Assembly (NCBI RefSeq): GCF_000208865.1
Contig: NC_018388.1
Location: forward strand, 248,001 to 312,000
Length of the DNA: 64,000 bases
Direction: 5' to 3'
Source of the DNA: Neospora caninum Liverpool
Taxonomy: Eukaryota; Apicomplexa; Conoidasida; Eucoccidiorida; Sarcocystidae
Part shown: in pieces, positions 35,539 to 48,600 of the stretch
Position numbering within the stretch: the stretch's first letter is position 1
Layout: the number at the start of each line of letters is the position of its first letter
The notes under the pieces: generated by a model
The model's input: only the letters and a program-made list of their open reading frames with translations
Databases searched by the model: none
Told to the model about the DNA's origin: nothing
Position numbers and translations under genes: made by a program

Positions 35539-37035
35539 TTACTCAATCCCGAAATTCGTCAACGCTTTCGAACGTACCAAACTGAGGACGACGGGGATGC
35601 TGGCGATCAGGAGAGCCATGGCCACGAAGTCTGCGAAGAGGGCCCATAGCGCGACACTGTGTCTTGTTTCTCCGTGCGCGACAGCTGCTTGGACTGCGAG
35701 CGCGTCCCCTGTTACTTGCGAATCCGAAGTCTCTGAAATGTCGAAGCAATGAAAAGACCGAAGACTAACGGAACAGGATTGGCAAGGAAGCACCATTCAC
35801 GTTGCCGGCGCGTCAGTCAGTCAGGAGTCCAACCTAATCCCCCCACGGAAGCGATCTTTACGCGGCGCTTTTCCACCGCATCGACGGGCTGTTTCTCATT
35901 GCTCTGACGAGTCTACAAGGCGGTGACGGTACCCTCAGCACGTTCTTTGTTGGTCTCGATTAGCCTCGAAAGATTGGCTCTTTGCGCGGTTTCATTAGCT
36001 ACACTCGAAACTTGCCTGTGCATAAGCTGACAGTCTGGGTCCCAGTGCGTCCGCGTCGGGCCAAAAACCTCCTGCGGAGAGCTCCGCAGACTGCACACAT
36101 GCTTCGCTTCGCTCACCCTTTTTTGTCGATCTCTGCTCTGCCGCAACGCCTTGGGAGGGAGCTCTTTCGCCGAACGGACTGTCATCTCGTCTCGCGATCG
36201 TCGACGCTCCTACGCGCTCCTCTGACCACGCGTCCTGCACTCTCTCCTGCTCCGTCGGCCTCTCAAGCCCCGGGATTTGCGGAGAAACGGGGGAGTTTTC
36301 GCCTACTGCATTCTCGCTCCTCAACGGACCAGGGACTACAGTGCCAGGGACCGGCTGTGTCCCAGCTTCTTCGTCCGCAGCCAGGACCGTAGACACCTCG
36401 TGCTCGTGTTCAACAGAGCCGACGGGGAGAGGCGAGTCTGTTGCGCTCGCGTGCATCGCCAAAGCTGTCGCTTCCAGCGAACGCGTCAGCGACACAGGAG
36501 CGGCCGCCGTCTCGGGGACGACAGCCGGGGCGGGAGGACTGGTCGCAGCCGACGTGTCCCCCGGAGTCGGCAGGACACGCGCAGGGGGAAGCGTTGGTGA
36601 AAAACGGGCACTGACTGACGGCGCCGCTCCGCGGGCGTAGACGGCTGCTGAGACAAGTTCTCCATCCGAGTGCGGAAACTGTGAACTGTGAACAGGCTCC
36701 GTGGCTAGGGTGTTCCGACCACGACGCGCGCCAGGCAGTGAGTCTGCGGCGAGGTTCGGTGGGTCCTCGGGGTGAGATCGCCCCGCCGTGGACGGTTGCT
36801 GGCTCAGGTGATGCCCAGACTCCGCCTCGAAGGTTGCAGGAACCTCACGCTCCAGACGAGCTCCAGGCGGGGCCGCGCGAAACGCGTCGATCAGCGCGCA
36901 CTGCCCTAACAGAACAAGGACGAGCACGCAAGTGCATCTGCTCCGGTCACCACGCGGGGACTCTTGAATCCTACGATTCTTGCCGCTCATCTTCAAAGTG
37001 GAGGAGAGCCGCCACGTTTTGTGCTCGGCCTCCAT
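35539..37035 (-). CDS. Secreted single-pass membrane protein, dense-granule-like
   Basis: Two exons, 37035-36117 and 35732-35539, give 1113 nt and 370 aa; donor GTGAGC and acceptor TTTCAG join in phase. The N-terminus carries a signal peptide (hydrophobic CVLVLVLLGQCALIDAF, 36-52) with likely cleavage near residue 54. Met16 is an alternative start with a shorter n-region. Residues 55-306 are disordered and rich in Ala, Pro, Ser, Thr and Glu, without Cys. Exon 2 adds a hydrophobic span VALWALFADFVAMALLIASI (333-352, extending to 359) and an 11-residue tail. A signal peptide, disordered body and C-terminal membrane helix are typical of Toxoplasma-group dense granule proteins, but the sequence matches none I know. 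Without exon 2 the frame would read on to a stop at 35995 and lose the membrane helix. A WGAGACG-type heptamer lies at 37302-37308, about 270 bp upstream. Confidence 0.62.
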
Positions 37036-37301
37036 TTGCTTTCTCGACAGAACGATCCCTTTTGTAGGCGAAGAAAGAACGCAAAACCCCGCCGACGAGA
37101 CGGTTCGAGCCGTGTTCCTTCCTCATACTCCGATCCCGTCGATTTCCCGACAAGCGAGAGGCACCGAAACACCTCAGCAAACGCTGACACTTGAGTGCGC
37201 GCGCACGGCTAAAGAATATCACGTGTGCCCGTCCCTCTGTAACTGGTCAGTGTGACGGGCAAACCGCGTTGCTCTCAGGAAACGCGGCGAGGCCGCCGCA
37301 G

Positions 37302-37308
37302 AGAGACG
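37302..37308 (+). promoter_or_regulatory. WGAGACG heptamer upstream of secreted-protein gene
   Basis: AGAGACG matches the (A/T)GAGACG heptamer described in Toxoplasma dense granule gene promoters, where orientation is not fixed. It lies about 270 bp upstream of ATG 37035. A 7-bp match is weak on its own. Confidence 0.25.
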
Positions 37309-39493
37309 TGAGGTCTTGCCGCAGAAACCAAAGACGGCATGGTGTCTGGGAATGTACCGCCGTTTTGCCTCTATTTTGTTGAGCAAAACACTACCTGTTC
37401 GCCGCGAGACGCCGTCGTGGAAGTCGCGATTTGCCAGCATGTGCGCATCGAAACTCGGCGCCTGCGGACGTTGGGAAATCGATTCGTACGCCAGATAGCC
37501 ACCTCCACACCCGTCAGCAATGCCGAAAACAGAACGTTTCAGATCGGCAGCTTGTTACACGTAAAAACGACCAGTTTTGCTCTCTCGCAACGGAGAGACC
37601 TGTGGTGCTTGTTGGACTGCTTGCACTCAAAACGGGCGACTGGCTCTCACCCCGACGCATGCACAGCGGCGCCGCACAAGAGCAGGCACAACCCGGCGAA
37701 ACTTGGTTTCGTGATGTGCCTGTTTTTGCCAAATGCGGACGATTCACTTTCCGATACACTTTCTTTCACCTTGAGTGAGATTCAGCGCACGTTTCGCTCT
37801 GCGCAGCCTCGGACAAAAGCATCAGACTGCATGCGCTCTCCGCAGTGCTACTCCGGCCGTGTTGATGTGTCTGTGAGAGGCGCCTCAGCCCGCTGGGTGT
37901 ATCCGCTCTCTCCCTGTTCACGTGGAGGGTCATGGAACGGGGTAAACTGGCGCAGGTTTTAGTCGCCGCTTTCCTTCGTGCCTATCTAGCATTACAGAAA
38001 GCGATATCGTGGGAAAAGATGGCCGGTTTACATTTCTCTAGCTAAAAGAGGTGCGTCTAGGGGGACAGTCTGTTTACAGCACACGGTGGCGACGTACGCG
38101 AGTCCATCAACAGAAACGAATTACGGGTCAAATTTCTTTCCCTGTCACTGTGCCTAAGCTCTGGGGCTAACGCCTTGCCAAAAACTGCCAGCCTACTGCT
38201 AGCCTGTCGGTGTGTTCCTCAGCAATGAGATCGACGAGGGCTGCAACTCAGCTGAATGCGCACGTGTGCGTCCACGTTGTGCAGAGTATGCAACTGCAAG
38301 TAAGCTGCCAAGACTCCACAGCATGTGACTCCAGGAATACGGCAGGGAAACGGTATACGGGCGCGTGCACACATTTGAGAATTGCGAAAATCTGCCCATT
38401 TGACCTGGCACAAAACCACCCCGAGTTGGGGCACCGCATCGCCCTTGCGTACGTGAAAATCATTGTGCGTTAATTCAAACGCACGTATGATGCAAGGGAG
38501 CATAGCATTACTGCATGCACAGCCATGTGTACAAACCATGAATGTGTCTCGGGATTACTGTGCTCTGGCTTCACGACGCCTGTTCGTCGGATAACGGCAT
38601 CGGGGGCTAGACATCGATGTGTTCGAGCCTTTGGCTGATGTGACACAAAACCTGTGGCATCAGGTGCACTCATTGGTTAAATTTACATGTTGCAGAACGC
38701 ATTACATTTGCAGAGTGAGTGTGTCGCTTTGATGTGCCTCTGTGCATCCACGGCAGACAGGACGTGAGAGAACTGACTCATCAATCGCCAGCGAGCTGCC
38801 CGGCATCATTCCGCTCGCAGGTTTTTCTCGCACAGGAAGGTCAGACCCTAGGGAATAGAAATCTGTTTCGTTTTGACACAGGATCTCTTGTTGACCGTAG
38901 CGTCTTCGGGGGCTAAAGCCTCCCCCGCAGCTGAAAAGGCGATTGGATTTCTTCCTTTTTTTGAATGCAAATTGAGAGCGTTTCCGTTAAGAAGCTCCAG
39001 TACCACGTACCGAGGCTAGGATGGGAAGTGTGCAATGTGTAGCGTCCGTCCTTCGGTGCACTGCAGCAACTTTCCTCAGGTGAAACCCCTGGAACTGTTC
39101 CAGCTCTGTACATGAAAAAAATCCATTGCCTTCAGATCGAACCCCCCCGCAGGTTTCATGTGACAGCTTCCTAACATTCCTGGTGAAATAGGCCGCATCC
39201 CACGGCACTTTGCCTGGATCATAGACAAACGAAAAACTGAACTATCACGTTACGAGACCCTAGGTCACCGCATGATACAAGGCAAAGACGAAGAAACGAA
39301 AACTTCCTGGATTTTGCATTCGACAAGTAACGCATACAAGTCAAATCTATCCACAAACCCGCTCACCGATCCTCCCCATATTTTTCATTCCGGGAACCAG
39401 CACGGGCGGCGAAATCCGGTAGAAAGGCGGCGCTCAGAACTAAACACGTCTACTCCGCGACTCGCCCGAACCGCGTGCATGCAGCTAAATGCT

Positions 39494-39513
39494 TATATAT
39501 ATATATATATATA
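39494..39513. repeat. (AT)n microsatellite
   Basis: About 20 bp of alternating A and T some 90 bp beyond the stop codon of the HECT ligase gene, probably within its 3' UTR. Confidence 0.85.
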
Positions 39514-39603
39514 CACAGCGAGCACACGAGAACGTGAGCCCCGCAGCCCCTGACGCGGGTTGTTGTGTCGTTTTACGCGGCTCCAAACTCACGTACACCC
39601 CCT

Positions 39604-42600
39604 TCAAGACAACCCGAACCCCTCAGCGCCTTCAATAGCTTCCATGAGCCGCTCCCTGAGAATCGCTTTGGACTCGTACGGCGGCAGCTTGAGAAGGTTC
39701 ACGCATGTGCTGCTCGTTGGTAGCCGGTGTCGTTCTGGAACTCTGTGGACTGTAAAGGAGGGGTGGAGATTGCGGAATCCCAAGAGAGGCGGACGCGAGC
39801 AAGACGTGACAAACATGAGGAACTTTGACCGCTCCTCGCTACTCATTTCCTCCTGAAGAAAAAGCAGGCCAGCCGTCACGCGCATGACGTGTTTTGAATG
39901 TCCGCACTCATTTCTTCTCTTTTTCCTTGGAGCAATTTGCGTGTGAGACGGACCCTGGCCGCGTGCTCGGACAACGGACCGCTGCACGCCAGTGTACATA
40001 CGGGATGTGGGGAATTCATCGACAAAAACGGCGCACAGAACCTCACTAGTTCGAGTTGCGAGAACTGACGACTCAGCATATCAACTTTGAGAGGTCTATC
40101 CGAAACAGCGTGTGCAGGATGCACACGCTTTGAGCGGTCAGCTGCTTCCTCAGATCTACACAGAGGCCAACTTGCCGCTCCGGGACATTCCAGAACGCTG
40201 GATCCGACTTGCGGAGCCGCGGACAACATCCCGCGGGGGGGGGGGGGGGGGGGGCAAACGAAAATGAAGCTCGTACAACCGATCGTACCACTAACAAAGA
40301 ATCTGTTTCCAATTGTTCGAGGGTTCGCGCTACAGGAAGGCACCGACAAACACCTCTTATTTTGCGGCAGGACTCCCACACAGAGTTGCTGCCAAGGACA
40401 TTGTCTTGAAGAGTGAAGAAGCAGTTCAGTCGCGCCTGAATTCCCATTGTCCCTTCGTTCGCGAGTGTCCATTTTCAAACCTACCAGCGTATCCCACAAC
40501 CAACCGATGGTCGGAGAGGAGGCCTCGAACCCTCCGGTGAAATTCGCATGTGCGCGCAGGTCTGCTACATCAAATCCTGAGGAACCGAGACGGGAAGACG
40601 CGGGGATGCACGAACGGCCTCGCTTGAAATGAAATTATGAGTGATACACGTGCCGTCCTCCCTCTGTGGTCCAAGATTCGACGCATGCTTTTTCGGCTAA
40701 CTCTCTCCTTAGATGACTCGCGACCCGTTTTACGGCAATTCCTACACGCCCTAGAAGATTCAAGGGCTGACACGCGTGCGGCGTTCTAAACCCAGAGCTA
40801 TGGATCACCAACGTCTTCTCGTCGAGAGGCGTACTTTCGTGACACACGACCCATGACTGGTCCTCAGTCGACACACCACTCCCCGCTGAGACTGAACACC
40901 TTTCTTACGGCATTTTTGGCCGACCGCGTCCTCAGACAACTGGGATACATTCCCCAGCCCCCTTCTCGCAGAGTGCCGAGAGTAAATACCCATCACTCTG
41001 GAGTGTCGAATCCGTTTTGGTCGGTAGCCGGAACGCGCCGCTGGAACTACCGGCTGTGTCGGCTACCCCGCAGATCCGCATTTTCACTGCGGAACCGCTT
41101 TCTGTGTGCAGCATGGCCAGCGTGGCTGCTGCTCGACTTCGCGTCAGGCCTTCGCCTTTCTGTCCCGCCGGTTTCGCCCTCTTACCTAACGGACTACCCG
41201 AGATAAGCAACTGAAGCTCCGCGGGGCTAAACATTTTCAGCCACTTGACTGGAATCACCTGCGAGAGGCCATTCAGGAACGCCTGCGTTTGCTTCGCGAT
41301 CTGTTTCGTGCATTTGAAATGCGCGACTGCCTGAATGTACCGAAGTTTGGAGTCGCTGCGGAGACAGTCCAGTGAAAACAGAAACGCAGCAAATGACGCC
41401 TTTTTATATCAAAAGGTGCACGGGTACGGCCACGTGAATTCGCAGTCAAATTCACGACTTTTCTGGCTGCGGCCGGAAATGCGAGGGGCCGGATCCCGGT
41501 GCGTACTTGGTCACGGGAATGTTTCCGCCGTTGGGAATCAAATCTTCTTCCTCGTTGCTGCCGAAGTCGCCCAGAGTGACGCTGAAGGTAAGTGCCAGGT
41601 TTTGGACGTTGTCCGTGTAGTGCTTCAGAAAGAGTAGATTTTTGTGGACCACAGGGTCGAGGGCCTGGACGTCGTCCACCTGGTTGGGTCTCCCCAGAAG
41701 CAGATTCAAAAAGACGCGGTTCAGCTGCGGCTCGATGAGAATCTTCTCGTACAAAGCCTGAAACCGACACACAGCTGGCACGGCCGCGAGACGTTTACAT
41801 GTCGACTGTCGAAACACTCTCCCTGGCCCCGGCAGCAGAGTGTCGCCTGCGAGGCGGCTGGCAACAGACGGACACCTCAATCAAAACCGCACTGCGCGCG
41901 AAAACAATTCTCGAGTCCGCGATCCAGAGCTGTAGAACTCAAATCGAAGAAACAGAGACATAACCTCTCCACGGGTAGTAGCAGTATATCGAGTGTTGAT
42001 GTACGCAGACGCACACAGGGGCGCGTTCTCTGCAACCTGCCGCCGCATCACGCTCCCTGGTGGCTGTGTTGCTAGCAGACGAAGCGAGATTACCTGCGCA
42101 TCAACCCATGTCCAGACATCGGATGCACAAACTGCCTACCTTGCCAACTACTTTGCCAAGAGCATTGTAAAGCGCCGTAGGGTGCGAGTGCGCGAGGTGT
42201 GCACTCGGATTCGGATAGAGAGAGTTGTCCGTAGACGCCTGTAGAAACACAGGAGCAAGTCGCGGCAACGCACCTCGTCGACTCCTCGCCGCGGAAACGT
42301 CCGTCCCCACATGTAAGATGTTCTCGGAACCGTCTACACTTTTACATCTGCACTCTGTCGAAGCAGTGTGGATAATGATCCACGACGCCTCCACGTTCTC
42401 CCGCGCACGTGTTTTCAGCCCTTCCCGGCCACCCGACGAACACCGCACCGTCTTTTTCGCCCCTCGGCGCATGCGCCCCGTGGACACCCCGCGCCATGCA
42501 GGCGTTTGAACCAGCCAGATGCGCAAACTCGTCCTCCGTCGCGCTTGAACAAGAGAGCGACTGTGGCCACTCGCGGCGATGCAGAGAGGCGCTCGATGCT

Positions 42601-45600
42601 TCGGGGGTGAAGACCGAAAAGCCCTGCGAGGAGGGTTGGTCGCCTGTATCTACAGCCACGAAGGGCCAGGAGAGGTCACGCGACTTCCACTGCGCTGTGT
42701 CCTACTTTGAACAGTCCGTAGTCAGGATCAAAGACCTTTCGAGACAGGAGCACCTGCGTCGACAAAGGAACGCAGACGCCAGACGGAAGGAGATGCACTT
42801 CTCGCCGTTAAAAGACGTCGCGGTGGCGAGCAGTCGGCGTGTGCTTCGAGAGGCTCTGTCGGTTCTCGTCGGCCGCACTCCGCCCTCTCCGGTCGAAAGG
42901 TGAGGCCGCACGAGACGAGGGCGAAACGAGAGTCTCAAGAGAGAAACGAGTGTCTCAAGAGAGAAACGAGAGTCTCAAGACAGAAACGAGAGTCTCAAGA
43001 GAGAAACGAGAGTCTCAAGAGAGAAAACAGAGTCGTCGGTTTGACCTTGCCCGCTTGAGGCCTCTCGCCCCCGGCAGCGGAACCGTTCAAACGCATGTGT
43101 GTTTTGACGCGCCGCGCGTCGTCTCTCAAAACGGGTTTTTGACAACTCACGAGAAACTCCTTGAAGAGGCCGCCGCCGTCAATGCCTTCCTCGGGGATGC
43201 CCTCGCCCGTGATGAATTCGATTCGAAAAAAGCCCTTGAGGTCATGCTCTACAAAAAGTCGCCACAAACCCGAACGCGATGCACAGGCTCTAGACAGAGG
43301 CACACTCCACGGAGGTCGACAAATCGAGCATCAGGCTAAAGCAGACAGTCAATGCCACGTACCCGACAATGCACCATCTGCACGGAAACGTGAGACCTTA
43401 AATCCGAATATTTTCTTTATACATATATATATATATATAGATAGATAGATAGAGAGAGACAGAGAGAGAGATGCGTACATGTGAGCCGGTTTACGCTGTT
43501 TATGTGTACTTACGACTATCTCGTCAGATGCATGCATGCGAATGCGCACGTGCACATGTTCTGGCGCGTGTTGCTATAGTGTGTTCTCGTCCAAAACCCG
43601 ATGGCTACGTGTGCGCATTTATAGATGCTTGTGTAGGGTCTCCTCTCTCACTGAATACATGCTCGTGGACGCAGATGTCGGTGTACATAGAGATACATGG
43701 CTGCCCTATGCATGCAGTTTCGAAACGTCAACAACCAAACCCCCGTTTTTTTAGCATGCGTCGTCCGTTGAGGACATCAGGTGGGCACGCAGGCGGCGCC
43801 CTTCGAAAAAGCCGACAAGGCACGCGTGACAACTACTCGCGTCTCCTGATCTTTCGCTCACCGTCGGCGTATCCCAGGGCGAAGAGGCCATCCTCAACTG
43901 CAGGGAGATTCCGCATGTTTCACAGAGGCAACTGCCACAACCAAGTGAGGGGTGGATAAGCACTTGAAAGGAACGATGGATCTATCCCTCACCGAGACAC
44001 CCTGGCTTGGCACGGGAAGATGGAGCCTGTTTATAAGCGAACGGTTTCGCCTCAGCAGACAGGACGCTCGAGTGTCTCGAATCTTTCGAAAGTGTTTCCG
44101 GCCGAGGTCCTCTTTTTTGGACACGAATGGACGCATGCAGTTGAATCTAGAGGGACGAGACTGAGGATTTCACACTCTACGGCGCTTCGCCTTTAAAAGC
44201 GCAGAAAGCCGTCGTCACTTCACAGCCTCCAACTTCGAGGTTCAGAGGGCAAAGCTATTTTTGTCGGTTGAAACGCGGAACCCCCGCCCCTGTTATCCGT
44301 ACTCGGTTGAGATCAGCCTGGACGACTCACGGCTTCTTTCAACTACAGTTCCTAGAAGACCTGGATTTCGTATGTGACGATTCGCCGCTAATCTACACTC
44401 CTGCACATTCGATTTTATATCGCAGGATCGGAAATCCCTCGCCTCGACCTGACGCGCGTACCGATGTAGTCCCGTCGGATCTCGTGCAGGCTGCGGTCGA
44501 AAGGCAGCTGGTGAAAAGCGTCGCGGAACCGGAGTCGGTCTGCGTTGATTTTGTCGTAGAAAACCTGAAGGCCAAAGTTGCACCAGAGACGCGCTGTCGA
44601 GAGACACCCGGCTTACACTCCACAGAGACACGCGCTGAACGTGGCAGCAAACGCGATTCCACACCGCGTCTCGAGTCTGGTGCCTGCAACGGAAAGCAGA
44701 CCTCCTCTCCGCGCGCGAAAGCCATTCGGAAGAACGGGAAGTGAGCAAGCTGCAAACCGCGAAACGAAACAGCGCTCCCCCAGAAAAAAGACCCCAGAGC
44801 CGCGACGCGTTTCATTTGCATCCTAAACCGTGAGCCTCCTCAGGTCGCCATTTCGCGGAGCCCAGCGGAGCAGTCACACAAGCGGCGCGAGATCGGATGA
44901 CGAGACCCCGACGAAAGACGGCGCCGCAGAGACAGAGACGCGGGGACAGTGTGTGGCCTCTCGCTGCCTCGCTTTTCCCTCTCGGAAGGCCTGCAGACTC
45001 TTACGAGGACTCTGTCTTCAAAGGTCATCGTGTGCGGGAGCTCTGTGAGGAGGGCTGCGAGGATTTTCTCGGCGTGTTTCACGCCGGTGTTTGCGACGCG
45101 ATCGAGGCCCTCAGCGGCGCCTTCTTCGGGCCGCGCAGGCGCAAAGGGTGCATCCAGCTGCGCGAGGCGCTCCTGCTGATGGAGCAAGGCCTTGCTCTTC
45201 AGCAGATGCATCGTGTCGGGGAGGATCCAGGACGTTTCGGGAAGGAAGTGGAGGCGGCTGTTGCGGTCAAAGAGCTGCCGGACGAGTGTGTTGAGGACGC
45301 TGCGCAGCGAGGACGAACGCGACGCCGCGAGGCCGTTCCGGCCCCTCTGCAACCGCGACCGCCGGCGCTCCGCCGCAAGGCCCGGAGACACCGGAGACAC
45401 CGCGCCCCACGCACTGGCGAGAGCCGGAGCGGCGAGAGCGGGGAAGGGCGAGGAAGTGGGCGTGTAGCACGCCTGCAGCAGCTTCCAGGCGACCTTGTTC
45501 AGAGTCAGAGACAACCACTGGATGTCTGAGGCCGTGAGGAGGGGCGCGCCGGAAAGCGGCGAAGACGTCGCGCGGAACCCAGGCAGCGAAGCAGACCGGG

Positions 45601-48600
45601 ACGCATCTACCAACTCAGAGTCGTACATAAGCTGCAATAAAGCGCACACGGAGAGGCACAGACACGGAGGGCCTTTCCAGTTCCCCTCCAGAGCACGCAG
45701 GTGGAGACTGCCGCGACGGAGGCGAGCGACGCACTGGAGAGAGAAGGCGGGGCAAGCTCCAGAGAAACATCGGATCCACGTTGCTGTGCGCCGTCCATGG
45801 TGGGGAAAAAGCGTTGAGACGAGTCGGGAATCCATCGTCGGGGAAGAGCCGGAAGGCAAGAGGTACTTGGAAAAGCAGGTGAAAGAAGAGAAGTAGGAAA
45901 GACGAGGAAACACATGTGCGAGGGATCCCACTCAAGCAAAAACGCTGCTTGCTCCTAAGAACGGCCCATCCGAGCTCTCCTATCCGCTTCGAGACGATCA
46001 GAGAGCTGCCACAGAGTGTCCACCCACACAGAGCATAACTGCTTGGTTTTTCGCGTGGAAGAGAGGAATGAAGTCGCAGTTTCTATGCGAAATGCAGGCG
46101 CCTCTCACTGGAGCGAAAACGATCCTACGAATCCCCAAACGTGAAAGGCCTCCACGGAACCCATCCGACGCGCCTCAGCATCCAGACCCAGCAAACGGGC
46201 CCTTGGCGGAGGGGCAGTCTCTCCGAGCCGAGAGAGGCCAGCCGACGCACCTCGAGTTGATACTGAAGGAGCGTGCACGCCGCACGAAGCACTTGGCCGA
46301 GAGGCGCCTCGAAAAAGGGTGCATGTCCCAGGCGTCTGAGGAACTCGTCGACGTCGCCGTGACATTCTGCGTCAAACTGCGCGGCAAACCGTCAACGCAG
46401 GAATCGATCCGCCGAAAAGCGATCCGTGAATGCACGATCAACAGCGCGTCAATGCACATTTAATGCCACAAAGAGAACAGAGAAAGAACAAGAAAGCGAA
46501 AGAAAGGCAGAGAAAAAGGAAGCAAGGGAAAGAGAGAACGAGGCAGAGAGGCGTTGAGCGTCTCTCGCGGTCTCTGTTGGGTCCAGAGGGCCCTGGCCTC
46601 ATCTCTGGAACAGGAAGGAGACAAGCGACACGGAAAGACCGGACGAGGGGTTGTGTGGGAGCAGAGGAAGGTAACGTGAGAAGTGAAAAACGAACAAACC
46701 TACGACGTGGCGGATGACGGGGAGGAGGTGAGCAGAGAGGGAAGTGTTCATGGCTAACGCGTTGAGAATCAACCGGTCCATGCCTGCGAAAAAAACACAC
46801 AGAGGAAAGCGAGGCTGACGAAAACAAAGGAAAGAAAGGTTCTCAGCTCACGCCCAAGCCGCGAAAACAGATGCACGTTTCCTCATAGCTGTCTGGGCAG
46901 AGGCTTCCTCGCGTCGTTCACCCAGTAGGAAAAACGACGAACCCTTAGAGCCTCCAACGAAGACGAGACCCCACGACAACGGCATGCAACACACCCAAAC
47001 GCTGAATTACGCAGACCGTGTTTGGAAAAGCGCGGCACGGTCGCGTCTTCTTTGCAATCACCCTCGCCACAAAACAGAAAGAAGCAAGGCACAGAGAAAG
47101 AGGGCGCATGCACACGCCGCGTTCGGCTCCCGTCATGAGACGTCTGCGCGAAGAGAAAAGAACGCACCCGCGTCTCCGCAACAAAGAGTGTTTTCTCTGC
47201 GCCTCTCTCGGTTGTTCTTTTCGTGCGGGACCTCAAAGACGGCCCACCGAGCCAAAGCGTGTCCACGTGCGACGTTTTTTCAGTCGCGCGAACATCGGTC
47301 GATCAGAGGTTTTTGAAAGTCTATCAAACGCCTACGAGGGATCCCGTCTCGTCTCAGCCCGCACCGGCACTCGGCTTCTCGCAAACCAGGCAAACTCTAA
47401 AAGCGCCTACTGACCAAGTGCTGGTCCTGAGCTATCCGCTGCCGCCTCCGCCTTTTGGTCAACTGCTGGTGCGTCCTCCTCGGACGTGTCGCTCTCGGAA
47501 AGATCTTCCGAATCGCCTTCCAACGCCGCGTCGGTTTCGGCGCTGCTGACTGCCGGAGGCGAGTACAGAGAAGGAGGAAAGAAGAGACGCAGAAGCGGCG
47601 GAAGCCCTGCCAGGGAGTTCAGGAAACAAGCAAAGAGGCTCCGGGCCAATGGAAAACGACGCGCAGAATCTAGAAAGAACAAAGGTTCACATATATGTAC
47701 ATATATATATATATATATATATCAACGCATATACAGGGAGACTGACACCGAAGTGAGAGAGGACTAAACACGCATGCACACATAGATGTAGTTGTAAATA
47801 GGACTCGATATAAACATATATATATATATATATATATATGGATATCCATGTGTACGAAAAAAAAATTATATGTATAGCTTGAGAGAGGTAGTTTGGTAGA
47901 TATCACCAGGGAAAGAGGCGAATGAACACACTGTAAGTCAGACCAGCAGAGAGGCGACCTGACCGTGTAGGTCGTGGGGCTGTTTTCGCATGGGCGAGCA
48001 GAGAGTCGACAGACGAGAATTCCTTCTTCCTTCTCACTGTTTGTTGGGTCTTCATCCGCGCAGTCGAAGAGGGCGCGAAGCACTGCGGGGGTCATTAGCA
48101 AGCGCAGCTGGGACCTGAGCGCCGGGTCGATCCCCGAGCTCGCTGATTCACGGCCAGTCTGTTCCTCTGAACTCAAAACGCTCTGCCTGAGGAGTTCGTC
48201 GTGGGCGAAGCTGCCGGCCCAGCACAGGATGCACAGCAACGTTTTCTGAGCCGCTTGGTGTCCGTTCGGGCGGTCCGTGGCGCCGATTCCGCCGTCGCGA
48301 CACTCGGGCGAGGCCGGTGCTTCGCCGCCAAAGACGATCTGGTTGTGGAGCAGAGTGAGGGCGTTTCCGATGATCCAGAGAACCAGCGAGCTCGGTCTTC
48401 CTCCTTCCATTTCCACGCACCCTTCACCGGGCATGCGCGCCTCGTCGCGCACTCTGTTTCCGGCTTCTGCCTTGCCTGTCGTTGAGGACACGCGCTTCAC
48501 CATCAACTCGCGAATCCGCTCATCCGCCTCTCGCCGCTGCAGGCTCGCCGACCGGTCCTCGCACTTCCGAGGCTGACGGCCGAGACCGTCCCCCGGAAGA

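Larger units (their letters stand above)
37036..39603. other. 2.6 kb spacer upstream of the secreted-protein gene
   Basis: Holds the promoter of the secreted-protein gene and the 3' UTR of the HECT ligase gene, both on the minus strand. A 207-codon plus-strand frame (37339-37962) has no recognisable domain. TGCATGC palindromes occur at 38512-38518 and 39476-39482. Confidence 0.4.

Noticed and set aside
35995..36116. Unspliced extension of the secreted protein to a stop at 35995
   Set aside because: A strong GTGAGC donor and an in-phase acceptor lead to a membrane-helix exon, which gives a more coherent protein.
37339..37962. 207-codon plus-strand frame upstream of the secreted-protein gene
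   Set aside because: No recognisable motif and it lies in a presumed promoter region; chance is likely at this GC content.
39604..39852. Cys in [11 protein letters not shown] as the HECT active site
   Set aside because: The family's catalytic Cys is the one in the [14 protein letters not shown] motif, which is also present.
40635..40874. Minus-strand frame starting MSTEDQ as a HECT exon
   Set aside because: It resembles the HECT segment MSSEER only by chance; the phase-matched exon 40485-40576 supplies the missing segment and 39852 starts with the true one.
42921..43034. CRISPR-like array
   Set aside because: The units are directly adjacent with no spacers and lie in a eukaryotic intron, so this is a minisatellite.
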